A DNA stretch of 64,000 nucleotides from Magnolia sinica (lineage: Eukaryota > Streptophyta > Magnoliopsida > Magnoliales > Magnoliaceae): positions 62,024,001 through 62,088,000 of the forward strand of contig NC_080588.1 of NCBI RefSeq assembly GCF_029962835.1, read 5' to 3'. Both the position numbers and the translations under genes were made by a program. Position 1 is the first letter of the stretch. The number at the start of each line of letters is the position of its first letter. Positions 61,627-64,000 of this stretch are shown one piece after another. The notes under the pieces are model-generated. The model did no database searches, had not been told where the DNA came from, and saw only the letters and a program-made list of their open reading frames with translations.

Positions 61627-62049
61627 ATGGAACAATTGCTAGAGTCACTAAACAAACTGTCCCTACAGATTGAGTCTTGAGGTAAGCGCTTGGAACAGGA
61701 CATAGATCAACGCCTTGACCAAATAGAGGCCTCCCTCAGGACAAACCCCACCATTAGGAAAGATGGTCAATCTCAGGCAGGTGGCCAGGAGGATAAACCA
61801 AAAAATGGAGGTGGCCAAGGAATTAGTCATAGGCGTGCACCTGTACCCCCGCCCCATGAGGGACATCAAGACCATTATTTTGAGGGGTACAACATGTGCG
61901 GCCTCGTAGCTAGAGAGAGTGCACCAGAGGCTAGTGTAGAGTTACCTATTGAGGTCATTCCAGTAGTGGATGAGTTCTGTGATATCGTTCCTGATGATCT
62001 ACCGGATGAATCTCCCCCTAAGAGGGATATAGAGTATACCAGAACATGA
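61627..62049 (+). pseudogene. gag start fused to reverse-transcriptase start
   Basis: ATG at 61627 reads MEQLLESLNKLSLQIES, TGA, then RLEQDIDQRLDQIEASLRTN (gag). It passes directly to PVVDEFCDIVPDDLPDESPP, the start of the Gypsy RT domain, and stops at 62047-62049. The gag capsid, protease and RT core are deleted. Confidence 0.8.
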
Positions 62050-62975
62050 GACACCGTAATACCTATAGCCGAGTTTGCGTTTAATAGTTCTGTCGATAGG
62101 TCTACAGGTCTCAGTCCTTATGAAGTAGTTACTGGTTATAAACCTGGGAAACCTATTGATCTTATCCCTCTGTCATTGTCCCATAAGTTGTCAGAGCCTG
62201 CAAAGTCTTTTGCGCATCACATTCATTCATGGCATCAAGAAATCAGGCAGAAAATCATGACTACTAATGAACATTATTCACTTTCTGCAGATCAACATAA
62301 ATGTTTCAAGGAATTCAACATAAGGGACTCAGTGATGATCCGCATCAGGCCAGAGCGGTACCCTCAGGGAGCCGTTCGAAAATTATACGCGTATGGCGCC
62401 GAACCATTCAAAATTATAAAATGAACCGGTCTCAATGCATATGTGGCAAATCTTCCACCCTCCATGGGAATTAGTTCTACATTCAATGTGAGAGGATCTA
62501 GTTGCATTTCAAGGGGCCATTGATGCATTGTCCAGCCTTTTGCCTAACCATCCTATACCCTAGATCTTTCCCTTGATCCATGACCCCCTCCAGACTCATT
62601 TTCCCAGCCTCTACGTCCCATTCCTACCCGTCCCGACCCATTTTCCCAGCCTCTACCTCCGATACCTAACCGTCCCGACCCATTTTCTCAGCCTTTACCT
62701 CCCATACCTACTCGTCCTGACTATTCTTTCTAGCCTATACCTACCATACCTAAACTTCACACACCCAGAGAAGAAATAGAGGATATCCTGAACCATCAAA
62801 TAGTTTTAACGTCAGATGGCGGATTTCAAAAGTTCTTAGTCAAGTTGAAGTCACGTCCAGCTTCAACCAATACGTGGCTCACTGAGGAGGAGCTTAAGAG
62901 ACTTGATCCTTACATCTTGGAGCGGTTCAGGAGTTTTATTTTGCCAGTGGCGAAATCTTCGGAGTCGGGGAGAAT
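62050..62975 (+). pseudogene. Integrase C-terminus and chromodomain-like tail
   Basis: The same frame continues IAEFAFNSSVDRSTGLSPYE and VMIRIRPERYPQGAVRKLYA (integrase), TGA at 62422. Four Pro-rich tandem units follow (PDPFSQPLPPIP; 62576-62750), then IEDILNHQIVLTSDGGFQKF and TWLTEEELKRLDP, a chromodomain-like end used for targeting in chromoviruses. Confidence 0.8.
62576..62750 (+). repeat. Pro-rich tandem repeat, about four units of 43-45 bp
   Basis: CATTTTCCCAGCCTCTAC and CCTACCCGTCC units recur between integrase and chromodomain-like parts. Confidence 0.85.
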
Positions 62976-64000
62976 TGATGGAGACATCCCGCGCACGCCG
63001 CCCACACGTGCACACACACCACCCCTCAACGCTCGTACACCAGAAGGAGGGCCCCACCGTCGATCTGGATAGATAACGACGTCCAGGGAGGGCCTCCTAG
63101 CCAGAAGATGAAGTTTTGAATCAAAAGAGTGGGCCCGTTAATCAAGAAAATCTTATCATGGGATCTCATGATCGTGGCCCACTAGTCGGATTGATTTCAT
63201 ATTTTAGCTTTTACTTATTGTTATTATTTAGAATATCATGAACGCTTTAGATTTCTTTGTTTGGTTTTTATTTTAGTTTACTTCATCGCCAAGTAATAGG
63301 TTACACACATGGCGCGAGTTTTGGGGTATAGGGTTTTCCTATAAATAGGCACCTCTTGTAGCTCTTTTGATTCATTAAATATTAATAAAAATTCTGCGTT
63401 TTCTTACATTCTGAGTTGTGAAGCCTAATTGGGTGCGAAGCCTTCCCTTCATCGAATGATTAACTACGGTGGTGTGAAGCCACATCTATCCCGATTCGCC
63501 CTCATCCATCCCCATCTCTACTACCCATCTTCTACCATCCCTTCTTCTCATCTCACCCCATCATCTACACTTCGAATCAATCATCTATTTCAGCAATTCT
63601 CCTCCCCGCAGCAGAATTTTAGAATCTGGCCCTACAGGAGGGCTGAAACTTCGGCGGAGCACCACACATAAACCTACATCGGATTGAGCTGAGATTTGGG
63701 AGTTTTGGAATCCATCCCTGGCCGACCAGGGCCAAGGTGGCCTTTTTCTGAATAGTGGGCCCCACACACGTGCCGCCGGGATCACACGCACGTGCGTCTG
63801 GGCCATTGTTGTTGTCCACGCGTGCGGTACTTCTCTGGTTCGTCTCTCTCCTCTCTTTCACTCCGCTTCCACCCAAAATCCCTAAACCTAACCCTAAATT
63901 ACTCAAATCTCCAATTTTATGCCCATTTTCTTACCCTAGGGTTCCCCGAATTGGAATTTTTGAATCCCTTAGGTTAAGGACTGATTACTATGCATGTGTG
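62976..64000 (+). repeat. 3' LTR, incomplete at window end
   Basis: TGATGGAGACATCCCGCGCA matches the 5' LTR start and similarity continues to 64000. About 225 bp should lie beyond the window. Confidence 0.9.

Larger units (their letters stand above)
60077..64000 (+). mobile_element. Ty3/Gypsy chromovirus deletion derivative (3' LTR runs off the window)
   Basis: 5' LTR 60077-61325 (TGATG...CATCA), primer site 61329, internal region of only about 1.65 kb, polypurine tract GGAGTCGGGGAGAA before 62976, then the 3' LTR. Internal coding is a mosaic: gag N-terminus, start of reverse transcriptase, end of integrase and a chromodomain-like tail, all in one frame with few stops. The LTRs differ at several percent of positions in the parts compared, so the insertion is not young. 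It interrupts another LTR. Confidence 0.9.

Overview
The window looks like nuclear DNA of a flowering plant. It holds two split host genes with GT-AG introns, and the rest is a dense, nested mass of plant transposable elements: L1-type LINEs, Ty3/Gypsy and Ty1/Copia remnants, and many foldback MITEs. Very long TE-filled introns, and a ubiquitous foldback module (pieces such as GTGGTCCACTTGAG, ATGGATGGACGGCGTGGAT and CATCATGGTGGGCCCCAC), remind me of magnoliid genomes (Magnoliales/Laurales). That placement is inference, not proof.

Host gene 1 (minus strand, 35529 down to 2882 and continuing off the left edge) is the plant UTP4/cirhin WD40 protein of the small-subunit processome, called POPCORN in Arabidopsis. 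Seven exons are visible. Exons 5 and 6 are separated by an intron of about 30.1 kb (3738-33863) that holds most of the mobile elements. A short exon that should lie between exons 3 and 4 is not found, and direct splicing of exon 3 to exon 4 would hit a stop at once. The 5' end of this gene (promoter, exons 1-2, part of exon 3) and about 2 kb of upstream DNA are tandemly duplicated (34942-40854 and 40855-43775). Copy 1 was later invaded by a truncated LTR retrotransposon, so copy 2 preserves an almost empty site.

Host gene 2 (minus strand, 58320 down to 49376) is the C-terminal 359 residues of a CorA/MRS2-type magnesium transporter, closest by eye to MRS2-3/MGT4, with the GMN pore motif and two C-terminal membrane helices. 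Its N-terminal exon is not in the window; the region upstream (58321-64000) holds LTR elements.

Layout: 1-2881 intron or downstream side of UTP4 with a LINE fragment; 2882-3737 UTP4 exons 7-6; 3738-33863 giant intron, with a near full-length but broken LINE (8172-14532, 15-bp target duplication), several other LINE pieces, hAT-like elements (6426-7144, 18081-20592), Mutator-type MITEs with 9-bp target duplications (7373-7746, 19529-20085), a 1.9-kb TIR element (24698-26587), a 158-168 bp tandem array (30191-31020), and two insertions flanked by unusually long direct repeats (83 and 123 bp); 33864-35835 UTP4 exons 5-1 and promoter; 35836-38819 truncated LTR element with an antisense spliced ORF; 38820-44230 duplicated flank and MITEs; 44554-49115 Copia remnant, tandem repeats and MITEs; 49376-58320 the MRS2 gene; 59408-64000 an LTR fragment and an internally deleted Gypsy chromovirus whose 3' LTR runs off the right edge.

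The most interesting theme is modularity. One foldback core sequence is carried by elements with different termini and different target-duplication lengths, and local inverted or direct duplications repeatedly accompany insertions.
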